Origin: Dipteronia dyeriana
Taxonomy: Eukaryota > Streptophyta > Magnoliopsida > Sapindales > Sapindaceae
Assembly: GCA_032871835.1 (NCBI GenBank)
Contig: CM065296.1
Span: 116,074,146-116,138,145, forward strand
DNA length: 64,000 nt
Direction of reading: 5' to 3'
The notes under the pieces are model-generated. The model did no database searches and had not been told where the DNA came from. It worked only from the letters and a program-made list of their open reading frames with translations. Positions 12,166 to 22,893 of this stretch are shown here, piece by piece; the first letter of the stretch is position 1; each line of letters opens with the position of its first letter. Both the position numbers and the translations under genes were made by a program.

Positions 12166-13439
12166 ACCCATAATCGATTCTTGAGAATTGAAATTCAGAT
12201 TTTTGGTTTTAAGAAATAAATAATAATAAAAACTTAGGGTTTTGATCTTCTTTTATAGAGTTTTTGTGTTTTAGATTCAGCTATTGTACGATCATGAATA
12301 TGGGTATGTTTTTTTTAATTAAAAAAATTAAAAAAAAAATGGGATTCAGATAAAGGTGATGGGTGTTGGACACAGTCACACATACCTGATATGGTTACGG
12401 GTCGATTACCCTGACCCTCACCTGCAGCACCCATCGTTGGTCCAGATCAGGCACTTGTGTTGACGGTCGTCGCTGGTCCAGATCAGGCAGCCTACATTTT
12501 TTAGCTGTCGTTTGTTCAATCCTTACGGAACCGGAGGTGCGCGTTCAATCGTTATGGATCTGTTGCAGATCGTAAAGGTCGTATGCTGCTTCCCCACTGT
12601 TCTATGTGACCTTCTGGTGACAGCATGGTGGTCTGAAGTGGCGGCGGTGGAGAACTAGGGTTTCGGGTTTGATTTTTGCTTTAGGCCATTTTTAAAAAAT
12701 TAGATATTCTTGAGGGACTGTTTTGTAATTATTCTGGGTTATTGTATGATTTTGATAAAGTTTCAGGGCCAAGTTATAATTGACAAAACTTACTGGGCAT
12801 GTTTGCAATTATGAAACAATTTTAGTGCAAATTTATAATTACTAAAAAGTTACATGGTCATTTTGTCATTTCTAAAAAATTTAAGCCAAATTTTAATTAT
12901 CAAAACTTAAGGGGCATTTCTGTAATTTTGCAATATCAAGGTATTTTTATAATTTTGATTTTTTTTTTGAGGATCAACTCAAATTCAAATATTTTGCTAT
13001 ATCTTTTATAGTTAAATAAGGTGGTCTATCATTCTCAATAGACTAATTGAAAGAAGATATCACTAAAGTGACCTCTTTTGCATAAATTGTTTATGAATGA
13101 TGTTTAGATGTTGGATGTTTGTGTACTATATGTAAATTCATACGGGTATTAGCCATCCCAAATGAAGGTTTATATTTGACCGAATTACACACACCTGTGG
13201 TGGTAAACATATGATGATTATAAGGTTTTACATATGAATAATAAGTCGATATAAAAATAGATTTATTATTTGACATGAATTATTATCAATGTTTGATCAC
13301 TACAACAAAAGTACCACTTACAATTAATATTACTGTCCAAAGATTTGATATTAATGTTGTGCTAATTATCTTAAGATGGGACTTAACATTATTTGAATTT
13401 GTTGATTATTGTATACGGTTATTAATGTGAGTATGTTTG
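12166..13439 (+). other. Untranslated leader of the Copia element
   Basis: No sustained frame. Several short repeated phrases of the form GGGCATTTCTGTAATTTTG / GGGCATGTTTGCAATTATG occur between about 12720 and 12950, and two copies of GGTCCAGATCAGGCA lie near 12440 and 12475. This fits a 5' leader between PBS and gag, though it is long. Confidence 0.5.
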
Positions 13440-14790
13440 TGTGTTTGTTTTGTTCTCTTTAAAGCTAGTGTTTCTACTATAATTGCTAATACCAACTCTA
13501 TACCCCTTCTTAATAGGACCAACTTTAAGGATTGGAAGTAGAACATATTTATTGTTCTCTGCTGTATAAATCTGGACCTTGCACTTCGGATTGAGCAACC
13601 CGCTTCTTTTACGGATACGAGTTCTTCTAATGACAGGAAGAACTTTGAGAAGTGGGATCGCTCAAATCGCATAAGTCTTATGATCATCAAGTGCGGCATT
13701 TTGGAAGCATTTATGTGTGCTGTATCTGAAAAGATAACCAAAGCCAAAGAGTTCTTAGCCGAAATTGAAAAGCGTTTTGCAAAAAACGATAAGGCAGAAA
13801 CAAGCATGCATTTACAAAGCTTGATTTCTATGAAGTACAAAGGCAAGGTAAACATAAGGGAGTACATTATGAAAATGTCTCATATTGCCTCTAAGCTTAA
13901 GGCACTAAAGCTCGAGCTGTTTGACGATTTGCTCGTGCATTTGGTATTAATATCACTTTCTACACAATACAACTAGTTTAAGGTCAGTTACAACTGTCAA
14001 AAAGAGAAATTGACTATGAATGAGCTCATTTCTTACTGTGTGCAAGAGGAAGAGAGATTGAAGCAAAACAAGTCCGAAAGTGCTCATTTAGAAAGCACAT
14101 ATAAGGACAAGGGCCATAAGTTTTATGATCCCACATCTAGGTTAATTTTTTGAGACGAAAACTGTAACATTTTTGATAATGTTGAGTTTGGATGGAGAAA
14201 TAAGGTTAGAGACTTTGTCTTTGAAGAAGAATCAGTTTCGATTCCCACTATTGCTTTTGACAATGTGCAATTTTCTATACCTGTCATTGAACAAAAAGCG
14301 AATTCGGATCCTCATCCAGACAATGATGAACAACCCTTTATTCAAGATGAGGTAATTGTTCCTGAGAAACAAACTCAACAACCTCAAGAACCATGTACAC
14401 GTCTGGATATTGCATGCATTATTGGTATGTTAGGCAGATATTTAAGTAACCATGAGATAGATCGTTGGAGAGCAGGCAAACAGGTTATGAAGTATTTGAA
14501 TAGAACAAAAGATTACATGCTCACTTATAAAAGATCGAATTAGTTGAAGATCATAAGGTATTCTGACTCCGATTATGCTAGATATCAAGACAGTAGGAGA
14601 TCCATATCGGTCTACATATACTTGTTGGCCGGTGGAACTATTTCGTGGAAGAGTGTGAAACAAACACTCATAGCTTCTTCCACTGTGGCAACAGAGTTTG
14701 TAACATGCTATGAGACATCCAACCATGGAATATGATTGCGGAATTTTGTCACTGGTATACGCATTGAACCTATCAGTGAGCAACCATTAG
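13440..14790 (+). pseudogene. Copia gag remnant fused by deletion to RNase H end
   Basis: From about 13510 the plus strand reads a Copia-type gag: NRTNFKDWK, then NLDLALRIEQP, and FLAEIEKRFAKNDKAE (UBN2-type domain). A stop follows at about 13975, with in-frame continuation MNELISYCVQEEERLK. Zinc knuckle, protease, integrase and most of reverse transcriptase are absent. From about 14400 the sequence resumes in the RNase H region: RYLSNHEIDRWRAGKQVMKYL, SDSDYARYQDSRRS, LAGGTISWKSVKQTLIASST. Several stops interrupt it (for example after KRSN at 14541 and after SNHGI). The internal deletion removes roughly three quarters of the usual polyprotein. The element cannot move by itself. Confidence 0.85.
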
Positions 14791-16533
14791 GCACATATCT
14801 CGGTGCAACCATATGTTGTTGAGATGAAGTGGTTGGTGGAGCCATGAAGTGATCATAAACAGTGCTTGTGCTGCCTTCTTAGGTTCGAGCACTACGATAA
14901 AAAAAATGGATACTAAAAAATGTAATTAAATTTTGTAATTAAAAAATATGAAGTAACATGTATATTACCCAATTGTATCTGAATGTTGCTAAGTGCACGG
15001 GTTGGTGGGGCCATGAATTCTTGAAATGTGGTGTTTGTGCTTCCTTCATTACATGTTTGATGCCCTCTTTGTGTCCTATGTAGGGTTTATAATAAGAAAA
15101 TAAATTGTTAAAACTTGCACTCTATTTTAAAACAAAAACTAGCAGCTCTTTTTTAAAAGAAAAACTTGTAGTTCTAATAAGAAAGATGCATACCCAGAAG
15201 TTATTCCAACGACATTCCTTTTAGATGTTTTTTCTTTCTTTTTTGAAATTGAACTAACTTGTTTTCCCTACAAGTAAATAATTGAACATTAAAGGAAAAC
15301 ATCTAAGTCCATAAAAAAAAATTCATGTGAAATACCTTATCTGGACATGTGCGGTTGTTATGTCCAACTGTTTTGCACGTCTGACATTAATTGGAGAAAA
15401 TTTTCAACGGTGCTTGTGGCTCATCAGCTGCTCTTTTTTTATTCTTCTTAGGTCTGCCCACTTTTACACGTTTCGCAGGTGGATCAATGTGTTGACACAT
15501 ATTTAGGCCACCTAGATTTTTCTGGAATAGGGTTGATAACACCACTGTATGTCAACTTTAAAGCTTCCTTGGTATAATACCAGTGGACATAATCATGTGG
15601 AAAGACTCTTTTATACATACAAAGAGCAATAACATGCTTACAAGGCAGCCCACTAATCTGTCACATCCCACAGTCACATATATGGAGTGATGAAATCATT
15701 GAGCTTCTCTACTTTATCACATTTGTCCGAAAAGTTGACCATAATTTTCCTCCTCAAATGTTTCAACGATATCAAAATTTGTTTATCCTTTTCGTCTTTG
15801 ATCCAGTTGTTAAAACGCTCTAACAAGTTGTTTGTGATATGATTTGACTTAATGTCGCATTCAAATGCATGTCTTGCCTATTTCTCACATGGCTTCTTCA
15901 TCAACTATAAAACAGCTTCCATCGAATAATCTCCAAGTTCTTTTATACGTTCAGTGAATACATATTTACTACCAGCTCTTGCTATACTCCACAACTTCCC
16001 ATTCATATTATTGTCTTTAAATGTTGACTTGAAATTTCCCAAGATATGCTGAAAGCAGTACCTGTTCCCTACGTATGGCTACTCATTATCCAAGGTTTTT
16101 AACTCGTCTTTCTGTTGATCACTCATGAAGCAGATGTGTTTCCTATCATCCCAACCTAAACAATCTGACAATAACTTTAGAAACCACATCCAACTCTCTA
16201 ATGTCTAAGACTCACGTAGCAAATGAAATTGGAAAAATACTGTTATCCCCATCCAAAACATTTTCTGATAGCGTCACACTCTTAAACTACCCAATCAAAT
16301 GACAACCATCAATACCTATTAGAGGCCTACAACCCTTCTTGAAACCAATCTATGAAGCTTCAAAACTGAGAAAAAAATCTTTTGAACCTAGGGCTGGTCC
16401 CGAGTACTTGAGTCAAAGATACTTTAACACAAGTACCTGGGTTTATACAGTAATTGCATTTCCATACTTCTTCATCTTTTCATAGCAGTTATATCATCAG
16501 TCTTTAAGTTATTTACCACAATCTTTTTAACTC

Positions 16534-16593
16534 TATACATAGTTAGGCTTGAACAAGTAACTGTATACATAGTTAGGCTTGAACAAGTAACCG
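16534..16593. repeat. 30-bp tandem duplication inside MULE-2
   Basis: TATACATAGTTAGGCTTGAA and the next ten bases occur twice in a row (16534-16563 and 16564-16593). On the minus strand this duplicates a ten-residue phrase, TCSSLTMYTV / TCSSLTMYRV, without shifting the frame. Confidence 0.9.
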
Positions 16594-17189
16594 CATACCT
16601 TTCCACCAATTGCATCTTCAATGATTTTACAGTCAGCTTTGGATCTATAAGAATGGTGGTTTCAAGAACCGAAGCAACCCACCTAGCATTAGCTTCTTTG
16701 TTTGTTGTCATCCTTGGACATAAATTATGGCCACCAGTAACATTCATCACCATAAATGTGACCCCATCTGAGAGAAATGAAACATGCACTCTCCAGTCAC
16801 ATGTTTTGTTGTTGCACAACACTGTGTATCTACACTTATCATTTTTAATCCTAGCCAATGCAAATCCCTCCTAGATTGCGTACCTCTTAATGACATCTCT
16901 TGTTGTTTTTGCACTCCCTAATATTTTCCCTTCACTGATTTCAATGGACCCATCTGGATTAGGTCTTCATTGATGTTGTCTGCAATATTTTACCATCTTG
17001 ATTAATCCAGTTTCTTCATCAGAAGAGTCTACTAACCAAGTCTCATCACCATCTGGATCACAATGACCATGCATGTCATCATCTACTTCTCCACACTCAT
17101 CATCTATACTGACATCTGAATCTGTAACCTCAGTCGACTCTTCAATAAACTCATATTCGTTGTCTACATCACTCCTATCACCTTCATCA

Positions 17190-17375
17190 CTTACTGCAGG
17201 TGGTCCACTATTTAGGATATTTGGCTCAACACTTGTTGCAGTTGGACTACCATTTGAGATATCTGGTTGTGCAACACTTGCTGTAGGTGGACCACCATTT
17301 GAAATATCAGATTGTGCAACACTTGCTGTAGGTGGACCACCATTTGAAATATCAGACTGTGTAACACTTGCTGCA
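17190..17375. repeat. 45-bp minisatellite coding 15-residue repeats
   Basis: About four copies of a 45-base unit. On the minus strand each codes SVAQSDISNGGPPTA or a close variant. The copies differ at few bases, and the frame is kept through all of them even though the transposase as a whole is dead. Confidence 0.9.
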
Positions 17376-17640
17376 GGTTCTTCGCTACTATCAAACATTG
17401 TTAACAACTGCTGAACATCATTCTCAGGGAATTCAACAGCAAGAGGAAACAGGTTTAGATCGAACTCAATCACCGGCTTCGATCGACGGTCAAACTCTTC
17501 AAATACGATCATTAACTATTCATCTGATTTCAACATGTGACTGTGATTATTCCATGGAAATGCGACAGACAACTCTCAGGTTTCTCCTATCTGAACATGG
17601 TGCCCAGTAATCTCTTTCTTAACATCATCTATGATGCTAA

Positions 17641-19481
17641 TAAGACTACAATCCTCTGATTTTTAGAGTTGTAGGTTAAAAACTTAGTCGGCGTACTTCA
17701 AGTAAATTTGAAACGGCAACATCATACACAAACCCAATCAAAAAGCATAACAACTCCCATGTCAAAATAAATACTTTCATCTAGAAAGCTTAAACTAAAG
17801 AAACACAGAAAATTGAACAAATAATTCACAAAAAATGTCAAAACCCAACAATACCACCCATGTAAGAACACTCATACAAAACCCAATGTATTAACCTCCT
17901 GATTAAACTATAAACCTACTACAAAAGTAAAAGACATGAAAAAATTAAACTTAAAAAAAAAAAAACCCTAAATCGATAATACACTTTAACAAAAAAAAAT
18001 CGTAAATTTTTTTTAAAAAAATAAAAAAAATTCCTTACTATTATAAAGATATCATGACAAATGCCCCCAAACCGATTTTTTTTCACGACTTTGATTTTGA
18101 TCGCGAACAACATAATACTTAATGATTTTCCTTCGTTCTTCGTCGTATGAGAGTGAAAGCGTCGTCTTTGATGTAAGATTGGTGGCACACACCTTTTTCA
18201 CTTCCAAAGACCTGTGTATAGTTGGTAGGGACCAGCTGAATGCCTTTGTCTTGCTTTCTAGGGATTTATGAATATGCAGGAACTTTTCTTTTAAAATATT
18301 TAAGTTTAAATTGTAATAGATACACGTCTGCTATCTTAAAATATACATCAATAAAATGATATAAATAACCATCAAGTCGTTAACGTGGACTAATCTTTAA
18401 CAGACGGTTAGACTTATTTGATCTATTTTTTAAAATTCAGGAAACAATTTGTTAACAAAACAAACTCATTTAAATAATTATTTCACTTAATAACTCTGAA
18501 TTATTTTCTACATCAATCAAAATCAAACTCGCATTAAATTTCATGAAGTCACATTAACAATTTAACATCAATAGTATTGTTTGAATAGTTAGCGCACATG
18601 AAAGAGGGGAAAATTTAGGAAAGAAATCGGAAGTTTCTATTCCTTTTTAACAATTCAATAATATCTCTAAATTACAAATCCAACTGGTGACAGCCAGGCA
18701 GCCAGCTAGATAAAATACTCGAGGAAAAAAAAAAACATTTTGCAAAACAGTCTTGAAAAGCAGACAATAAAAAACAACTAAAATGAAGGAATCAAACAAT
18801 TATAACAATGAAATATCAGTATTATATTCTAATAGCAGTAAGCACATGCATCATTGATTACATGAAATTATGGGCTTTGATCCGTCCATATTTTAATATT
18901 CTTTTTTCTTCTTACTTTTGTTTGTATTCAAACTTTCTTTGACATTATGTAATAAAAACTCAAAGATTGGCAAGTGGATGTGGATCAGTCAAGCTATAAC
19001 AACAACTTGCAGATCTTCTGAATCATGGCAGGAGAAAATCTCTATTGCACCGGGTGTATAAACGGATGCATCCAATCATTGATATAATGTGACGTAAGTA
19101 AAAAAAAAATTCAAATTATTAAGTACAAAAAGTCTTCATGTTTACGGATGGGTATTTTGCTATGGAGCCCCACCCTCATGGGGTCCCAGTTCCATTTGAA
19201 AGTAATTTTGCCACCAAATAAGGGATTAGAATCAGGATTGAGATCGGGGTGAGGATCGGGCAATTTTTATCTCCAAAATCTATACGGGGGCAGGGGTTGG
19301 GAGTGAGGGAACCTACCCCACCCTCATTTCTCTATCGTCCCATTTCTTTTAATGGGGGTGGGGGTGGGGGTGGGGGTGGGGGTGGGGGTGTAGTCTCATT
19401 TCTCACTATGTATTTATATATTTTTATTTTTATTTTTTTTAAAAGTAATAACTTTAAATCTATTACTCATTTACTATTTAC
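17641..19481. other. Intergenic, with a possible relic of a P450 promoter
   Basis: A-rich low-complexity DNA at 17930-18060. Within 18470-18900, phrases such as CTGAATTATTTTCTACA, TAGTTAGCGCAC, ATGGGCTTTG and CGTCCATATTTTAATA recur in the same order as in 26395-26640 upstream of P450 copy 2. No P450 coding sequence follows here. The rest is unrecognised. Confidence 0.4.
19354..19390. repeat. GGGGGT hexanucleotide microsatellite
   Basis: About six copies of GGGGGT, in a G-rich context near the left end of the hAT relic. Confidence 0.95.
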
Positions 19482-19878
19482 TAGACATGTTCAAGGTTTC
19501 GGACTGGTTCAGAACGTTGGTTTCGATTTCGGTTCCCCCAATTCTGCCGGTTCGGTTCTTTTTTTTTTTTTTACTTATTCCAACTATTATACTAATTTCA
19601 AAAAAAAAAATAAAAAACATAAAACATAAAACATGTAATCATGTGAAATTGTAAATGAATTTTATTGTGTAAGACTGTAAGCCGAAATTAAAATTGAAAA
19701 AAAAATACTAAATACATAAACTGAAATAAATGTATAAAACTAAAAAAAAAGGTCTTGCACTTAATTTGTACCAAAATTAAGTTGCCTACGTCTCCTCTTG
19801 GGGTTTAGAGGAATCAACGACCACGTAGTTCTTTTACATTTTATTTGTTTTTACATCTGTAACTTTGTAAGTCTGTAA
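19482..19878 (-). mobile_element. Terminal and 3' untranslated part of hAT relic
   Basis: ACATGTTCAAGGTTTCGG...GGTTCGG starting about 19483 resembles the subterminal sequence of plant hAT elements that carry a RICESLEEPER-like transposase. It is followed by an A/T-rich stretch and the transposase stop. No target duplication could be paired because the other end is lost. Confidence 0.45.
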
Positions 19879-20556
19879 CTAATCGTTGTCTTCCGTTCCG
19901 GTGCCGGTGGTGTGATCATCATTGAATAAATCGTAAATCACTTCTGGCTCCATTTCTTATTGTCTATATTCAGCCTTTGTCCAATCATCAACACACACTT
20001 GGACTTGAATTGATTCTGGACTCAAAAGCGACCGTCTTGCGTCCAGAATATTTCCTCCCATGCTAAACTCTTGTTCCACAGTCACGGTAGAAACCGACGT
20101 TGTAAGAATCTGTTTGACTATTATAGACAAGATTGGGAAGTGTTTTTGATGTTCCCTCCACCAATGTAAAGTATCAAATTGATCCACATCATCGTCTCCT
20201 ATAAACTCAAAATTGGTATTGTGATAAGTTTCAATCTCATGAAATGAGACCGAACTTGATGATGATGAAAAAGAAGAAGAACCTCGTAATCTTTTGATCT
20301 TTTGGGATAACAGTGTAGACCCTGCTCCTAACATTCCAGAAGATCGAGTTTGTGAGACATTTTCAGTTTATGGAATACTAATGTTTAATGATAGATCATA
20401 AATTCTACGATATTCTTCATATAACTGATAAAATAATGCCTTAATTGTAAAAAAATAAGTATTAGTATCTACTTCTATACCTAAAAAATCATAATAAAGA
20501 GTTAAATAATCTGTTAAATTTTCTATTTTACAACGTGGGTCAAAACACAATGCAAG
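19879..20556 (-). pseudogene. hAT transposase C-terminal relic (RICESLEEPER-like)
   Basis: The minus strand codes the C-terminal half of a plant hAT transposase. First comes FPTLALCFDPRCK with LTDYLTLYYDFLGIE and ALFYQLYEEYRR (the RNase-H-fold tail). Then comes the hAT dimerisation region: FDTLHWWREHQKHFPILS, VSTVTVEQEFSMGGNILD, and ARRSLLSPESIQVQVCVDDW. Two in-frame stops break it, one after NISIP near 20368 and one after AEYRQ near 19957. Sense codons continue beyond the second to a TAG at 19879. The N-terminal BED finger and first catalytic part are absent because an LTR sits at 20557. It is not functional. Confidence 0.85.
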
Positions 20557-21475
20557 TGTAGGGAAAATCAGCATAACGGAAGCGTGAAAAAACAAAATTA
20601 GGGTTTCGGTATAAATAAAAAAATTCCCTTTTTAATAACAAGAATTTTAACCCTAGATTAATTGATGTATATAATAAGTGTCGTACATTTTCCTCGTGAC
20701 GATTGAACAAGCGCCGAATTGATTTCGCAAGATCTTCCAATCCAATCACGAAAGTGAATCACCTAGGAGTGTGGGCTCCCTTTCTTTAAATTGTATACCG
20801 GAGGATGGAAACAAACAAAATCTTTGTTAGTTACAATTATCCGCAAAGAGAAAAATTCAAGAACGTCCGATCACTTGTGAATTATCAATCTAATTGATTG
20901 AAATTGCGTGAACCCGATTTGATTTTGTACACAAAACTCTTTTGATGTAAATGATACTAGTGTACTATCAAAAACAAAAACGTTCTCTTTTCTCCTTGGC
21001 CGAATTCTACACCATATATCTATGAGTTGATCGAATTTTGTCTAGAGCAAAAACTAAATTTTTCTCCCTCAAAATTCTCTCTTGCTAGGCCGAATTCTCT
21101 CTTGAAAAATACATAGCTTGGCCAAAATTTCACTCATAAAAACATAGGGCTGACCGAATTTATCAAGGCGGTATTTATAGGATCACAAATCATTTTCTAT
21201 GAAGGATTTACTTGGTTGTTAAGAATCCTTTCCTTAGGTGGATTTACTTGGTGGTTAAGAATCCTTTTCAAAGAAGAATTCTACCCTTAGGTAGATTTAC
21301 AAGGTGACCAAGAATCATTTTCCAAAAAGAATTATTTCCTACACCAAGACTCTTAATCCAACTCAATAGTGTATTTGTAACCATATTAAAGATTTCCTAA
21401 TTTGACTAGATAAATAATTTCTATTATTTATCTACTTATCAAATATACTCTTTAATATTAATTATACTACCAACA
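20557..21475 (-). mobile_element. LTR, probably Copia type, minus orientation
   Basis: It interrupts the hAT frame at about 20557. Read on the minus strand it runs TGTTGGTAG...CCCTACA. GGTATTTATAGG near 21170 is a TATA box in minus orientation, and the GGCCGAATT phrase recurs several times (about 20998, 21089, 21155). Flanks GCAAG and ATAGT do not match, so at least one border is uncertain or the right flank was lost. No internal region is attached. Confidence 0.5.
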
Positions 21476-21565
21476 ATAGTATAATATTAGGAGACCATAT
21501 CCTACTAGAAAAAAGATTTTGACTTTTAATTAAATAATTAATTCATTACCAAATTAATTAAATTA

Positions 21566-22820
21566 TGTTAATAGTAAAATTTGGCCAGTGGTCAAAGAGA
21601 AATTTTCCACTTACCTGCCACAAGTCAAAGCCCATAATCAACGTCCGTGAAGCCCGGATAGACCATAAAACTACCCCGCAAGAGCAGGGAAGGCCGGCCC
21701 GGCTTCAAAACTATCAAAAAACAAGCTAGGCGAGACCAGGACGAGCCCCCACACGAACACTGGAACCTGGACTTCTCCAGACCACCTATCGGAGACCTCG
21801 GTTCCTGAGATCGAGCTCCTCAACCACCCCGTGAAAGCCAGGGGGGTCTCCAAGCTTAAGAGACATTCGAGAGAAGCCCGACAAGCAAAGTGGGCTTCCT
21901 CCAGGTTAAGATTTTTGGAGGGCAAATTTAACAGTAGTCTTAGACAGAAGCCCGCCAACCTCACCTGAAGCCCGTTGTCCCTGCTGGGCATGAAAGAGGA
22001 ATCATGCCTAAATCTACACTACCTCTGTTACCTCCTAGGAATGTCTACAAGGACACCTCAAGCTCCCAAGGATCAGGGAAAATCCATCCCGAGTTTCTAA
22101 GAACAGAGTCGAAGCATGGATCTACCTCGCTCTATGAGACGACAAGCAGTTAGCTCGGTGACCTCCATAAAAAGCCATGCCGCAATAACACACAAGATCA
22201 TATCTATGTGATAACCAACATTAATTCCGTTTACGTGTGAGTCAAGAGTTTGATCCCTAAAAGGAAACAAACTCATTTTCGTTAATAAGATCATCTTCTC
22301 CGCTATTTACTCGGAGTCAACAACTTTTAAATAAATGATCCCGCCCGATAAGGAGGAAAGAGATTGGAAGGATCGTGGCGGGATATCAACGAATTCAAAC
22401 TTACTTAGACCAGATATAAATAGGGCCAAACATGACATACAAAATATATACAAAAAAAAAAAGAAGTTGAGGTAGACGAAAAACAGAGGAAGAGCGACAG
22501 ATAGAAGAAAAGAAAAGAATAGGGGAAGGCCTAAATTCTATGTTCAGAACACGGTCACCTTTGTTTCCACTATTTGACAAGCACGAAGTTACCACCTTCC
22601 TAGATCCTAGAGAGACAGTGAGCATATGAGAGAGTAATCTGTATATCAAAGTAAGTAATCAATAATAAAGCTCCCATTTGTATCCATGCAATCTAGCCTC
22701 TCGTTTACCTCTAAAAACAGGTCAAGTATCAACGGTATCGACCCCGGGCACCACTTCCATGGTAGTGGTCTCGAGGGTGTTAGTAGGAATTTCTCATCCT
22801 GAGCAAATGTCCCGTTAACA
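21566..22820 (+). mobile_element. 5' LTR of Ty3/Gypsy element (family G)
   Basis: It starts TGTTAATAGTAAAATTTGG and ends CCCGTTAACA, with inverted ends TGTTAA...TTAACA. It aligns along its whole length with the solo LTR at 41766-42971, including the CGAGCCCCCAC, CACCCCGTGAAAGC, AACATTAATTCCG and GTGGTAGTG.TCTCGAGGGTG blocks. AGATATAAATAGGGCC near 22412 is the likely TATA box. It is followed by gag, so this is the 5' LTR. Confidence 0.8.
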
Positions 22821-22893
22821 CTTTCTACGACCGACTGTGGGAAACGAACCCACGACCATCTTTATATTCAAAAGTTTGTTATTTTATAGGAAT

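Larger units (their letters stand above)
14800..17640 (-). pseudogene. Decayed Mutator-like transposase (MULE-2)
   Basis: Read right to left on the minus strand, the order is: an acidic N-terminal segment (16967-17512) with 15-residue repeats; a MuDR-type DNA-binding part (16472-16858) with ARIKNDKCRYTVLC and DWRVHVS; a degenerate catalytic core including the QHILGNFKS-like phrase near 16030; then LERFNNWI near 15800; a SWIM-type zinc finger CNCGMWQISGLPCKHVIALC near 15640-15690; a CKTVGHNNRTC zinc knuckle near 15350; and GRPKKNKK near 15440. Frames change repeatedly and stops occur, so this is a pseudogene. It abuts the broken Copia element at about 14790-14800, so one inserted into or was joined to the other. 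I could not find terminal inverted repeats. Confidence 0.8.

Noticed and set aside
13298..13312. CACTACAACAAAAG, a possible CACTA terminus
   Set aside because: No inverted partner or subterminal repeats nearby, and it sits inside the Copia leader.
17919..18188. Minus-strand frame of 89 codons near the right side of MULE-2
   Set aside because: It runs through poly-A/T tracts and has no recognisable motif.
22821..22870. Possible tRNA-like sequence or PBS (TGGGAAACGAACCCACGACC) after the family G LTR
   Set aside because: It has a hint of antisense tRNA but lies about 17 bases inside the LTR end, and I could not match it to a tRNA with confidence.
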